Assembly (NCBI RefSeq): GCF_004004555.2
Contig: NZ_SACP01000023.1
Coordinates: forward strand, 27,604 to 91,603
Direction of reading: 5' to 3'
DNA: 64,000 nucleotides
From: Methylobacterium oryzihabitans
Lineage (GTDB): Bacteria; Pseudomonadota; Alphaproteobacteria; Rhizobiales; Beijerinckiaceae
Within the stretch, counting starts at the first letter, position 1. Each line of letters begins with the position of its first letter. Both the position numbers and the translations under genes were made by a program. Below, in pieces: positions 35,279-42,863 of the stretch. The notes beneath the pieces were generated by a model that was not told where the DNA came from, did not search any database, and saw only the letters and a program-made list of their open reading frames with translations.

Positions 35279-36691
35279 TCAGCCCTGCGGCCACTCGCGG
35301 ATGTCGACGAAACGGCCGGCGATCGCGGCCGCCGCGGCCATCGCCGGGGAGACGAGATGGGTGCGGCCCTTGTGGCCCTGGCGGCCCTCGAAGTTGCGGT
35401 TCGAGGTCGAGGCGCAGCGCTCGTGCGGCTTGAGGCGGTCGGCGTTCATGCCGAGGCACATCGAGCAGCCCGGCTCGCGCCAGTCGAACCCGGCCTCGGT
35501 CAGGATCCGGGCGAGGCCCTCCTCCTCGGCCTGCTGCTTCACGAGGCCCGAGCCCGGCACCACCATCGCCGACACGTTCGGGTGCAGCTTGCGGCCCTCG
35601 ACCATCCGGGCGACGACGCGCAGGTCCTCGATGCGGCCGTTGGTGCAGGAGCCGATGAACACCTTGTCGAGGGCGATGTCGGTGATCCGGGTGCCGGGCG
35701 TCAGGCCCATGTAGTCGAGCGCCTGCTCCTTCGAGCGGCGCAGGTTCTCGTCGGTGATCCGCGCAGGGTCGGGCACCAGCCCCTGCACCGAGACCACGTC
35801 CTCGGGGCTGGTGCCCCAGGTTACGATCGGCGGCAGGTTGGCGGCGTCGAGGCGGATCTCGCGGTCGAACTGCGCGCCCTCGTCCGAGGCCAGGGTCTCC
35901 CAGTAGCGCAGGGCGGCGTCCCAGGCGGCGCCCTTGGGCGCCTTCGGGCGGTCCTTGACGTAGGCGAAGGTGGTCTCGTCGGGCGCGACCATGCCGGCGC
36001 GGGCGCCGCCCTCGATCGACATGTTGCAGATCGTCATCCGCCCCTCCATCGAGAGGGAGCGGATCGCCTCGCCGGCATATTCGAGCACGTGGCCGGTGCC
36101 GCCGGCGGTGCCGATCTCGCCGATGATCGCCAGGATGATGTCCTTGGCGGTCACGCCCGCGGGCAGGCGGCCGTCGACGACGGCGCGCATGTTCTTCGCC
36201 TTCTTCTGGATCAGCGTCTGGGTGGCGAGGACGTGCTCGACCTCCGAGGTGCCGATGCCGTGGGCGAGCGCCCCGAAGGCGCCGTGGGTCGAGGTGTGCG
36301 AGTCGCCGCACACGATCGTCATGCCCGGCAGGGTGAAGCCCTGTTCCGGCCCGATGATGTGGACGATGCCCTGCCGGCGGTCGAGGGCGTCGTAATACTC
36401 GATGCCGAACTCGCGCACGTTGTCGGCGAGCGTGTCGATCTGGGTCCGGCTCTCGGGATCCTCGATGCCGAGGCTGCGGTCCGAGGTCTGGACGTTGTGG
36501 TCGACGACCGCGAGGGTCTTCTCGGGGTGGCGCACCCGGCGCCCGGCCATGCGAAGCCCCTCGAAGGCCTGGGGCGAGGTCACCTCGTGCACGAGGTGCC
36601 GGTCGATGTACAGCAGGCAGGTGCCGTCGGGCTGACGATCGACGACGTGGTCGTCCCAGATCTTGTCGTAGAGGGTGCGCGGGGAAGCCAT
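35279..36691 (-). CDS. leuC: 3-isopropylmalate dehydratase, large subunit
   Basis: The product is 470 residues. It starts MASPRTLYDKIWDDHVV and has the aconitase-superfamily signatures GDSHTSTHGAFGALAHGIGT, FIGSCTNGR (first cluster cysteine) and the REPGCSMCLGMN pair, ending IREWPQG. With LeuD it isomerises 2- to 3-isopropylmalate in leucine synthesis using a [4Fe-4S] cluster. leuD is not adjacent, as in many alphaproteobacteria. Its flanks (FUSC, P450) show no pathway link. Confidence 0.97.
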   Translation of the reverse strand: MASPRTLYDKIWDDHVVDRQPDGTCLLYIDRHLVHEVTSPQAFEGLRMAGRRVRHPEKTLAVVDHNVQTSDRSLGIEDPESRTQIDTLADNVREFGIEYYDALDRRQGIVHIIGPEQGFTLPGMTIVCGDSHTSTHGAFGALAHGIGTSEVEHVLATQTLIQKKAKNMRAVVDGRLPAGVTAKDIILAIIGEIGTAGGTGHVLEYAGEAIRSLSMEGRMTICNMSIEGGARAGMVAPDETTFAYVKDRPKAPKGAAWDAALRYWETLASDEGAQFDREIRLDAANLPPIVTWGTSPEDVVSVQGLVPDPARITDENLRRSKEQALDYMGLTPGTRITDIALDKVFIGSCTNGRIEDLRVVARMVEGRKLHPNVSAMVVPGSGLVKQQAEEEGLARILTEAGFDWREPGCSMCLGMNADRLKPHERCASTSNRNFEGRQGHKGRTHLVSPAMAAAAAIAGRFVDIREWPQG

Positions 36692-36835
36692 GGCGGTGGG
36701 TTGCCTTGTTGGGTGCCTTGGTCGTCTCGGAACCGGCCCGGGGCCGCGGCCGGACAGGCGATTTAAGGGTGCGCGGCCGGTTGCGGAAGGGCGCCGCGCG
36801 TCGCGTCGGGATTGCCGGCTCCGCATGCCGGCCGT

Positions 36836-38059
36836 CTATTGTAGCCGAGCCGGCAGTGAGAGGAAGCCGCGGAAGCGCACCCGGCGCGAGCGCAGGGGCG
36901 GACCGTCGAGGGCGTAGCCCGGGAAACGCGCCAGGAACCGCCCGAGGGCGATGCGCCCCTCCAGCCGGGCGACCGCCAGGCCGACGCAGTGGTGGATGCC
37001 GCTGGCGAAGGCGAGGTGGCGGTTGGGCTCGCGGGCCGGGTCGAAGGCGTCGGGGTCCGGGAACACCGCCGGGTCGCGGTTGGCGGCCCCGATGCACAGG
37101 GTGAGCCGGGTCCCGGCCGGAAAGTCCCGGTCGTCGAGGCGGAAGGGCCGCGCGGCGATGCGGTTGCCGAGCTGGTTGGGGCTCTCGACCCGCAGCATCT
37201 CCTCGACCGCGGTGCGGATCAGGTCCGGCTCGGCGAGGAGGCGGGCGCGGGCCCCGCGGTCGGTCGCCAGGAGGTGCAGGCCGTTGCCGATCAGGTTGGT
37301 GGTGGTCTCGTGCCCGGCATTGAGGATGAAGATGCAGTTCTGGAGCAGTTCGGCGGCGGTCAGCCGCTCGCCCGCGACCTCGCCCTGGATCAGCCGGGTG
37401 AGGATGTCGCGCTCGGGGTCGCCGGGCCGGCGGCGGCGTTCGGCGACGAGCCCGTCGAGATAGCTCAGAAAATCCTCGACCGCCCGGTTGCCGGCGGCCT
37501 CGGTCTCCGTATCGAGCACCGGTTCGAGGGCGCCGAGGATCGCGAGCGACCAGCCTCGCAGCGGCCCGCGCTCGTCGCGCGGCACGCCCAGCAGGTTGCC
37601 GATCACCTCGACCGGGATCGCGGCGGCAAAGTCCTCGATCAGGTCGATGCGCCCGCGCGAGGCCGCGGCGTCGAGCAGGCCGTCGACGAGGGCGGTGACC
37701 CCGGCCTCCATCGCGGTGATCGCCCGCGGGGTCAGCGCCCCGGCGATGATCCGCCGGACCCGGGTGTGGCGCGGCGGGTCGTTGAAGACGAGGCTGGTGG
37801 TGTGGTGGTCGTAGAGCGGCGACGGCCCGTATTTGGCGCCGAACTCCACCGTCTTGTCCGAGCTGAAGGTCGCGGCGTCCTTGTAGACCCGCTCGAGGTC
37901 GGCGTGGCGGGTGAGCAGCACCTGCCCGTCGGGCGCGACGTGGACCGGGGCGTGCCGGCGCAGGGCGGCGTAGACCGGATAGGGGTCGTCGTGGAACCCC
38001 TCCGGCGGCCGGCGCAGGTCGAAGCCGCGGGCGAGGTCCTCCTCCGGGACCGCGCTCAT
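36836..38059 (-). CDS. Cytochrome P450
   Basis: The product is 407 residues, bacterial soluble class. The I-helix reads NAGHETTTNLIG, the K-helix EEMLRVESP (ExxR), and the haem loop FASGIHHCVGLAVAR with the proximal cysteine. TSLVFNDPPRHTRVRRI is the typical C-helix region. It would hydroxylate a small molecule with electrons from a ferredoxin/reductase pair that is not encoded nearby. Its start overlaps the stop of a periplasmic binding protein gene (ATGA), which suggests that the hydroxylated compound is the one bound by that protein. Confidence 0.94.
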   Translation of the reverse strand: MSAVPEEDLARGFDLRRPPEGFHDDPYPVYAALRRHAPVHVAPDGQVLLTRHADLERVYKDAATFSSDKTVEFGAKYGPSPLYDHHTTSLVFNDPPRHTRVRRIIAGALTPRAITAMEAGVTALVDGLLDAAASRGRIDLIEDFAAAIPVEVIGNLLGVPRDERGPLRGWSLAILGALEPVLDTETEAAGNRAVEDFLSYLDGLVAERRRRPGDPERDILTRLIQGEVAGERLTAAELLQNCIFILNAGHETTTNLIGNGLHLLATDRGARARLLAEPDLIRTAVEEMLRVESPNQLGNRIAARPFRLDDRDFPAGTRLTLCIGAANRDPAVFPDPDAFDPAREPNRHLAFASGIHHCVGLAVARLEGRIALGRFLARFPGYALDGPPLRSRRVRFRGFLSLPARLQ

Positions 38060-39258
38060 CCCGGCTGGCCGGCGCAGGCCGGGTTCATCGGCAGGAACGC
38101 CTCGGCCTGCGGGATCGTGCGCATCGCCTCGTAGAGGTCCCACTCGCCCCGGCTCGCAGCCGGCGCCTTCACCTTGTAGAGGACGGGGTCGTAGAGCAGG
38201 CGGCCGTCGGCCCGCAGGGTCGCGGGCCGGTCGAAGAACGCCACCGGCATCGCCCGCATGGCGCGGTTGACCGCCACCGCCTCGTCGGTGCCGGCCTGCT
38301 CGGCCGCCTTCAGGTAGTGGGTCACGGCGGTGTAGATCAGCGCCTGGTTCTTGGTCGGCATCGCGCCGGTCTGCTGGCGGAACCGCTCGGCGAAGGCGCG
38401 CGAGGCGTCGTTCTGGTTCCAGTAGAACGCCTCCGAGAAGGTCAGCCCCTGGGCGACCGGCAGGCCGAGGCCCTTGATGTCGGTGACGTAGACGAGGAAG
38501 CCGGTGAGGGTCTGGGGGCCCTGCGTCAGGCCGAACTCGTTGGCCTGCTTGACCGCCTTGGTGAAGTCGTCGCCGACGCTGGCGAAGGCGACGACGTCGG
38601 CGCCCGAACTCTGGGCCTGGAGCAGGAAGGACGAGTAGTCGGCGGTGTTGATCGGGTGGCGTGAGGTGCCGAGCACCTTGCCGCCCAGCGCCTCGACCAC
38701 GGTGGTCGCCTCCCGCTGGAGGGCGTGGCCGAAGGCGTGGTCGACGGTGATGAAGTACCACGACCGGCCGCCGCGCTCGAACACCGCCCGGGCGGTGCCG
38801 GCGGTCAGGGCGTGGGTGTCGTCGGTCCAGTGCGAGCTGACGGGCGAGCAGGTCTTGGCGGTGAGGTCGGAGGTCGCCGCGGCGGTGATCATCACCGTGC
38901 GGTTCTTCTCCTTGGCCACCGCCTGCACGGCGAGCGCGATCGCGGTCACCGGCAGGTCGACGATCGCGTCGACCCGCTCGACGTCGTACCAGCGCCGGGC
39001 GATCGAGGAGGCGACGTCGGGCTTGTTCTGGTGGTCGGCGGAGACGATCTCGACCGGCTTGCCGCGGACCCGGCCGCCGGCATCCTTCGCCGCCATCTCG
39101 GCGGCGACGATCGAGCCGCGGCCGCCGCTGTCGGCATAGGGTCCCGACAGGTCGGTGAGCACGCCGATCCGGACCACGTCGTCGGAAACCTGCGCCAGCG
39201 CCGGTCCGGCGATCAGTGCGAGGGCGAGCCCGCACAGGCGGGCGACGGAACGGAGCAT
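38056..39258 (-). CDS. ABC-transporter periplasmic binding protein, Leu/Ile/Val type
   Basis: The product is 400 residues with a signal peptide (MLRSVARLCGLALALIAGPA, cleavage near LAQ). The binding fold begins VRIGVLTDLSGPYADSGG. The sequence resembles the aromatic or amide ligand branch (GRSWYFITVDHAFGHALQRE, NTADYSSFLLQAQSSGADVV). It ends in MNPACAGQPG. No permease or ATPase genes are adjacent; only a P450 gene overlaps it downstream. It may work with a transporter encoded elsewhere. The frame is open upstream, but the signal peptide sets the ATG at 39258. Confidence 0.9.
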   Translation of the reverse strand: MLRSVARLCGLALALIAGPALAQVSDDVVRIGVLTDLSGPYADSGGRGSIVAAEMAAKDAGGRVRGKPVEIVSADHQNKPDVASSIARRWYDVERVDAIVDLPVTAIALAVQAVAKEKNRTVMITAAATSDLTAKTCSPVSSHWTDDTHALTAGTARAVFERGGRSWYFITVDHAFGHALQREATTVVEALGGKVLGTSRHPINTADYSSFLLQAQSSGADVVAFASVGDDFTKAVKQANEFGLTQGPQTLTGFLVYVTDIKGLGLPVAQGLTFSEAFYWNQNDASRAFAERFRQQTGAMPTKNQALIYTAVTHYLKAAEQAGTDEAVAVNRAMRAMPVAFFDRPATLRADGRLLYDPVLYKVKAPAASRGEWDLYEAMRTIPQAEAFLPMNPACAGQPG

Positions 39259-39367
39259 GGCGTGACCTCCCGGGGACCGGCCCGCTCTCGCGGCGGGGCT
39301 CGGCGGCGGGATCTTCGCCACACTTCGCGCGCCGGCGCAAGGCGCCGCTCGGGCGCCCGCGTCCCGC

Positions 39368-39772
39368 TCAGCAGGTCAGCTTCCGGCCCTCGCGCTGGCC
39401 GTGCACGCGGTAGTGCTTCAGGCCGGATTCCATCTGGCCGTTGACGACGGCGCGGCGGACGTCCGGGTTGCAGCGCAGGTACTCGCCCTCGTCGAAGGCG
39501 TAGTCGCCGCGCTGGCCCCGGCGGCCGCGGCCGCGGTCGTCGTAATCCTCGCCGCGGCCGTAGCTGCGCCCGCGCGGGCCGTCGTCGCGGCCGTCGTAAC
39601 CGTAATCCGGCCGGCGCTCGCGGTAGCCGTAATCCGGCCGGCGCTCGCCGTAGCCGTAATCGGGACGCCGCTCGCCGTAACCGTAATCGGGGCCGCCGTA
39701 CTGCGCCGTCGCCGGGCCCAGGGAGCCCGCAAGAGTCAGGCCCACGGCCGCCATTGCCCAAAACGCCTTCAT
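39368..39772 (-). CDS. Exported protein with tandem YGYGERRPD repeats
   Basis: The product is 134 residues. A signal peptide (MKAFWAMAAVGLTLAGSLG, cleavage near ATAQ) is followed by four 9-residue repeats of the type GYGERRPDY (about residues 27-62), then an Arg/Gly/Asp-rich stretch. The C-terminal domain contains YLRCNPDVRRAVVNGQ, HYRVHGQREGRKL and a final cysteine; this NPDV...HY..HG..EGR pattern occurs in other alphaproteobacterial exported proteins. The repeats are 27 bp units in the DNA and could vary in number by slippage. The function is unknown. Confidence 0.8.
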   Translation of the reverse strand: MKAFWAMAAVGLTLAGSLGPATAQYGGPDYGYGERRPDYGYGERRPDYGYRERRPDYGYDGRDDGPRGRSYGRGEDYDDRGRGRRGQRGDYAFDEGEYLRCNPDVRRAVVNGQMESGLKHYRVHGQREGRKLTC

Positions 39773-39919
39773 GTCCGCCTGCTCCTCTCAAGCTCGACAG
39801 GAACGTCCGGGACGCCGGATGGTTCATGACCCAGCGTCCGCACCGCCCGCTCCCGTACCGTTTCCACCGTCATAGCGGGCGAAACCTGAACGCCGGGACA
39901 AGACGCGCGCCGGTTCGCG

Positions 39920-40438
39920 TCAGTTCATCCGCCAGATCGCCGCGGTGAGCGCGCTCGCGTAGGCGGCCCAGGCGGCGTAGGGCACGAGCAGCAGGCCGGC
40001 CGTCCGGTCGAGCGACAGGAACAGCCGGGTCGTCCACAGCACGGCGAGCAGCAGCGCGACGACGACCACGAGGCCGCCGAGGAGGTCGTGGCCGGCGAAG
40101 AACACCGGCGGCCACGCGGCGTTGAGGGCGAGCTGGACGAAGAACGCCGCCACGGCGAGGGCCCAGCTCCGCCGCGCCGGGCCGGTCGCCGGGCGCCGGC
40201 CGAGGATGCGCCAGATCGCGAGCGCCATCATCGCGTAGAGGATCGTCCACACGACCGGGAAGACCCAGTTCGGCGGCGTGAAGCCCGGCTTGGCGAGGCC
40301 GGCGTACCAGGTCGGGATGTTGGGCGCGGTGAACAGGCCGCCGCCCACCGAGGCGGCCACCACCGGAAGAACCGCGACGAGCAGCCTCGGCAGGAGTCCC
40401 GGCGGGGCCGGTCTGGTCTGGTCGGAACTGGGCGGCAT
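39920..40438 (-). CDS. tspO: TspO/MBR-family membrane protein
   Basis: The product is 172 residues from the ATG at 40438, with five transmembrane segments. Motifs of the family are visible: GGLFTAPNIPTWYAGLAKPG, PPNWVFPVVWTILYAMM, and the LNAAWPPVFFAGHDL segment that corresponds to the NxxWxxxFF signature. TspO proteins bind porphyrins and regulate tetrapyrrole or photosynthesis gene expression in related bacteria. A longer upstream frame is rich in arginine and not used. No tetrapyrrole genes are adjacent. Confidence 0.93.
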   Translation of the reverse strand: MPPSSDQTRPAPPGLLPRLLVAVLPVVAASVGGGLFTAPNIPTWYAGLAKPGFTPPNWVFPVVWTILYAMMALAIWRILGRRPATGPARRSWALAVAAFFVQLALNAAWPPVFFAGHDLLGGLVVVVALLLAVLWTTRLFLSLDRTAGLLLVPYAAWAAYASALTAAIWRMN

Positions 40439-40785
40439 GCGGGTCGCGGGGCGAAGGGGCTTCGGTTTGCCGATATAGGCGGCGGGACGGGGGCGGACAG
40501 TCCGCCACGCGGGCCGCGCGACGATCTCGGGCCTGTCCGCCACGCGCACCGATGGTCGAGCATGCCGTCCGCGCCGGGCGTGCTGGACCGCATGACGGCC
40601 TCGCCTGCTCGGTCTCGCGCAACGCGGTCGACATCCCCGCCGGCCGGAGCGCGACGTCTCGCGGTCGCTGGGCGAAGTCAGGCGCCGACGCCAGCGGCAC
40701 GTTGATCGTCGTGCTGATGACGATGGCCCGGTGCACGGGCACCGGCTCGCTCCGTAGTCTCGATCCCGGCCGGGAGCGGGCCCCC
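40439..40785. other. 347-bp gap without a supported gene
   Basis: Open frames cross this stretch on both strands, but all are Arg/Pro/Ala-rich and lack ribosome binding sites. A short minus-strand start, MPVHRAIVISTTINVPLASA, looks slightly protein-like but runs into low-complexity sequence. I see no clear RNA or repeat; it may be decayed coding DNA. Confidence 0.5.
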
Positions 40786-41268
40786 TCACGCGGAAGTCGG
40801 CTCGCCGATCTCGGCGAGGGCCTCCCGCGCCGCCTGCAGGCTTTGCGCCATGAAGCCCGCTACGAGCTGGAGTTCCTGGTCGCTGCAGCGCGCGACGACC
40901 GCGGCTTGCAGGCGGTGCATCGGGCCGAACAGCGGGACCACCTCGGCGAGGAATGCGTCGGTCGTGCTGATCAACACCTTGCGGCGGTCGGTCTCGGGTC
41001 TGGTCCGTCGAGCCAGGCCCGCGGCTTCGAGCCGGTCGACCACCCCGGTGATCGCACCGGTCGTCAGCCCCGTCGCGCCGGCCAGAGCGCCCGCGGTGAC
41101 CGGCTGACGCGTTGCGATGACGTCAAGACATTCGAGGTCGCTGCTGCTGATCCCGAGCCGGCGCGCGACGGCGGCACTGTAGAGGATGCCGAGTGCGCTC
41201 GCCTCGCGCATCGCGGACATCACCGCTTCGGCGGCGTCGCCGCGAGGCGCTTCCGGCTCGCCCCTCAT
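40786..41268 (-). CDS. MarR-family transcriptional regulator
   Basis: The product is 160 residues from the ATG at 41268, which overlaps the stop of the broken DUF998 gene (ATGA), or 169 residues from an ATG at 41295. The winged helix is clear: VTAGALAGATGLTTGAITGV, then VDRLEAAGLARRTRPETDRRKVLI. It was once translationally coupled to the DUF998 membrane protein gene upstream. The two AT-rich dyads at 42112-42149, ahead of that gene and of the divergent doxX gene, are its likely targets. Confidence 0.88.
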   Translation of the reverse strand: MRGEPEAPRGDAAEAVMSAMREASALGILYSAAVARRLGISSSDLECLDVIATRQPVTAGALAGATGLTTGAITGVVDRLEAAGLARRTRPETDRRKVLISTTDAFLAEVVPLFGPMHRLQAAVVARCSDQELQLVAGFMAQSLQAAREALAEIGEPTSA

Positions 41269-42038
41269 CGCGGTGATGTCCGGCTGGCGGACCATCCCAG
41301 CACCGAGAACATGCCGAACACCTCCGTAACGAGCACGCGCTGGATCAGGCCCGCCACGCCCAGGCCGCGGCCGGAGGCCTCCGGATCGAAGCTCCAGAAC
41401 CACAACGCCGGCAGGGCGAGCGTGACGGGTGCGGCGGCAAGCGGCAAGCCGCCGAGTGCGGCGGATTGCGGGTCTCGCGTGATACGATTTCCGGACGGTT
41501 CGACCCGGGAATCGTACCGCCAGCCCGCGCGGTGGAGCCTTCGGCTCCACACACCTGAGCGAAGGCGACTTCGGCATCGCGAAGCGATCGATCGGACATC
41601 GTTATGAGGCACCAGCCGAGCGCGAGGAAGCCGACGGCCGGCGACGCCATCCCGAGCAGGAACCCGGCGGCGTGCGGGATGATCCTCTCGAGCGTGAACA
41701 CGCCGCACAGCGTCGTGCCCAGCGGGCTGAGGAGCAGGATGGCGTCGACCACGATCCGCCCGGGCCCGGAGAGCACCGGCAAGCCGGCGAGCATGCCGAC
41801 GAGACCGAGCGCCAGGAGCACGCCGGTCAGCACGAACGCCACGTTCGTCGCGAGCCCCGTCCTCCCGAGACCCGATCGGCTGGGCGACCCAGTCGTCGGG
41901 CGCGATCCGGGTCCCGAACAGCGGGAAGCCCGGGGTCGGCCAGCCGAGGACCAGCCAGGCGCCGGTGAACATCGCAGCGGCGACAAGGGTCAGCGGGGCG
42001 AGCCTCCCGGGAGATCTCGCAGGAGACGCAGACGGCAC
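41265..42038 (-). pseudogene. DUF998 membrane protein gene, frameshifted and split by a REP element
   Basis: Three pieces of one DUF998-like membrane protein can be read leftward. Piece one (42038 to about 41880) has TLVAAAMFTGAWLVLGWP and TRIAPDDWVAQPI. Piece two, in another frame, has TNVAFVLTGVLLALGLVGML up to LALGWCLITM (about 41607). Piece three, after the REP element at 41481-41606, resumes with LPLAAAPVTLALPALWFWSF to the stop at 41265. The frameshift lies near 41880. The gene is thus broken twice. The MarR gene follows with an ATGA overlap. Confidence 0.75.
41481..41606 (+). repeat. REP-like palindromic element, copy 4, inserted in a gene
   Basis: The modules match the copy at 28273-28399: ATACGATTTCCGGA with its partner TCGTA, CCAGCCCGCGCGG, the GTGGAGCC/GGCTCCAC palindrome, CTGAGCGAAGGCGA and CATCGCGAAGCGATCGATCGG. 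Homology to DUF998 stops on one side and resumes on the other, so it was inserted into coding DNA. Confidence 0.75.
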
Positions 42039-42111
42039 GGCCGCGATCCGGCTGTTGCGGCGGCAGCGACCGCGATCAGGGTTCCACGGCCTTGACCGTT
42101 CGGGCCATATG

Positions 42112-42149
42112 TCTTAGAAGATAAGATATCAAGCATTTGAATTAAATGC
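42112..42149. promoter_or_regulatory. Two AT-rich operator dyads ahead of doxX and DUF998
   Basis: TCTTA-N5-TAAGA (42112-42126) and GCATTT-N5-AAATGC (42133-42149) are two perfect dyads with equal 5-bp gaps in the only AT-rich stretch of this region. They lie between the divergent DUF998/marR and doxX genes, as expected for MarR binding sites. Confidence 0.6.
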
Positions 42150-42205
42150 ACCGCGTACGCCGCTCTCGCGACCGAACGGTCGGGGAAGCAGGGAGACAGG
42201 CAGTC

Positions 42206-42598
42206 ATGGAGACCTGGCCGAAGCATCTCGGGACCGCGCTCCTCGTCGTGGTCGAACTGTTCCTCGTCCTCGATGCCGGGATGAAGCTGCTGGGGGCGCA
42301 GGCGGCGGTGGACGCCACCGGCGAACTCGGCTTCTCCGCCCAGGCCACGCGCATGCTCGGTCTGGTGCTGGGCGCAGCGACGATTCTCTACGCGCTACCC
42401 GGGACACGGGTGCTCGGGGCCATCCTGCTCACGGGTTATCTGGGCGGGGCCGTCGCCGTGCAGGCCCTGCACGGGGCACCGCTGCTCACCCACACGCTGT
42501 TCGGGGTTTACTTCGGCGTCGCCGCATGGGGAGCGATCTGGCTCCGCAGCCACGATCTTCGCGCGCTCGTCCCGTTGGCTCGGCGACGCACGACCTGA
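42206..42598 (+). CDS. DoxX-like membrane protein
   Basis: The product is 130 residues from the ATG at 42206, preceded by GGGAG. Four hydrophobic segments are visible: LGTALLVVVELFLVLDAGMK, RMLGLVLGAATILYALP, AILLTGYLGGAVAVQALHG and TLFGVYFGVAAWGAIWL. This is the topology and helix content of small DoxX-like (DUF4267/DoxX) proteins. It is divergent from the DUF998/marR pair and shares their operators. The function of such proteins is mostly unknown; some belong to thiosulfate or oxidative stress responses. Confidence 0.8.
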   Translation: METWPKHLGTALLVVVELFLVLDAGMKLLGAQAAVDATGELGFSAQATRMLGLVLGAATILYALPGTRVLGAILLTGYLGGAVAVQALHGAPLLTHTLFGVYFGVAAWGAIWLRSHDLRALVPLARRRTT

Positions 42599-42809
42599 GC
42601 AACGGCGCGGCGGTTGACCTTCGGGCCTGCCCATCGGGAGCGGCCGCGCGACCCGAGACCGTCCCGGAACTCGGCGCCTGACCGGTTGTCGCGACGACCG
42701 CCACCGATCACCGCTGGCGCACGACGGCCGGCGTGATGAAGGAGCGGTCCATGCCGCCGTTCAGCGCACCACCGCGAGGCGGCCGACATCGCCGACGGCG
42801 ATCCAGCGG

Positions 42810-42849
42810 GATCGCTTCAGGCGGCCGCAAGCGGCCGCCTGAAGCGATC
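42810..42849. terminator. 19-bp perfect inverted repeat between convergent genes
   Basis: GATCGCTTCAGGCGGCCGC (42810-42828) and its exact complement (42831-42849) are separated by AA. It lies 14 bp past the stop of the leftward RTX gene and downstream of doxX, so it could end both transcripts, though no T-run is present. The rest of 42599-42809 holds no supported gene. Confidence 0.6.
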
Positions 42850-42863
42850 TTCCGCATTCGGAA

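Noticed and set aside
35079..37097. Upstream extension of the FUSC frame, giving more than 1300 codons
   Set aside because: The extension lies out of frame over leuC and is low-complexity; the FUSC homology begins near the ATG at 35078.
39585..39700. CRISPR array
   Set aside because: The 27-bp units are adjacent without spacers and stay in the reading frame of an exported protein. No CRISPR-like array or cas gene was seen anywhere in the window.
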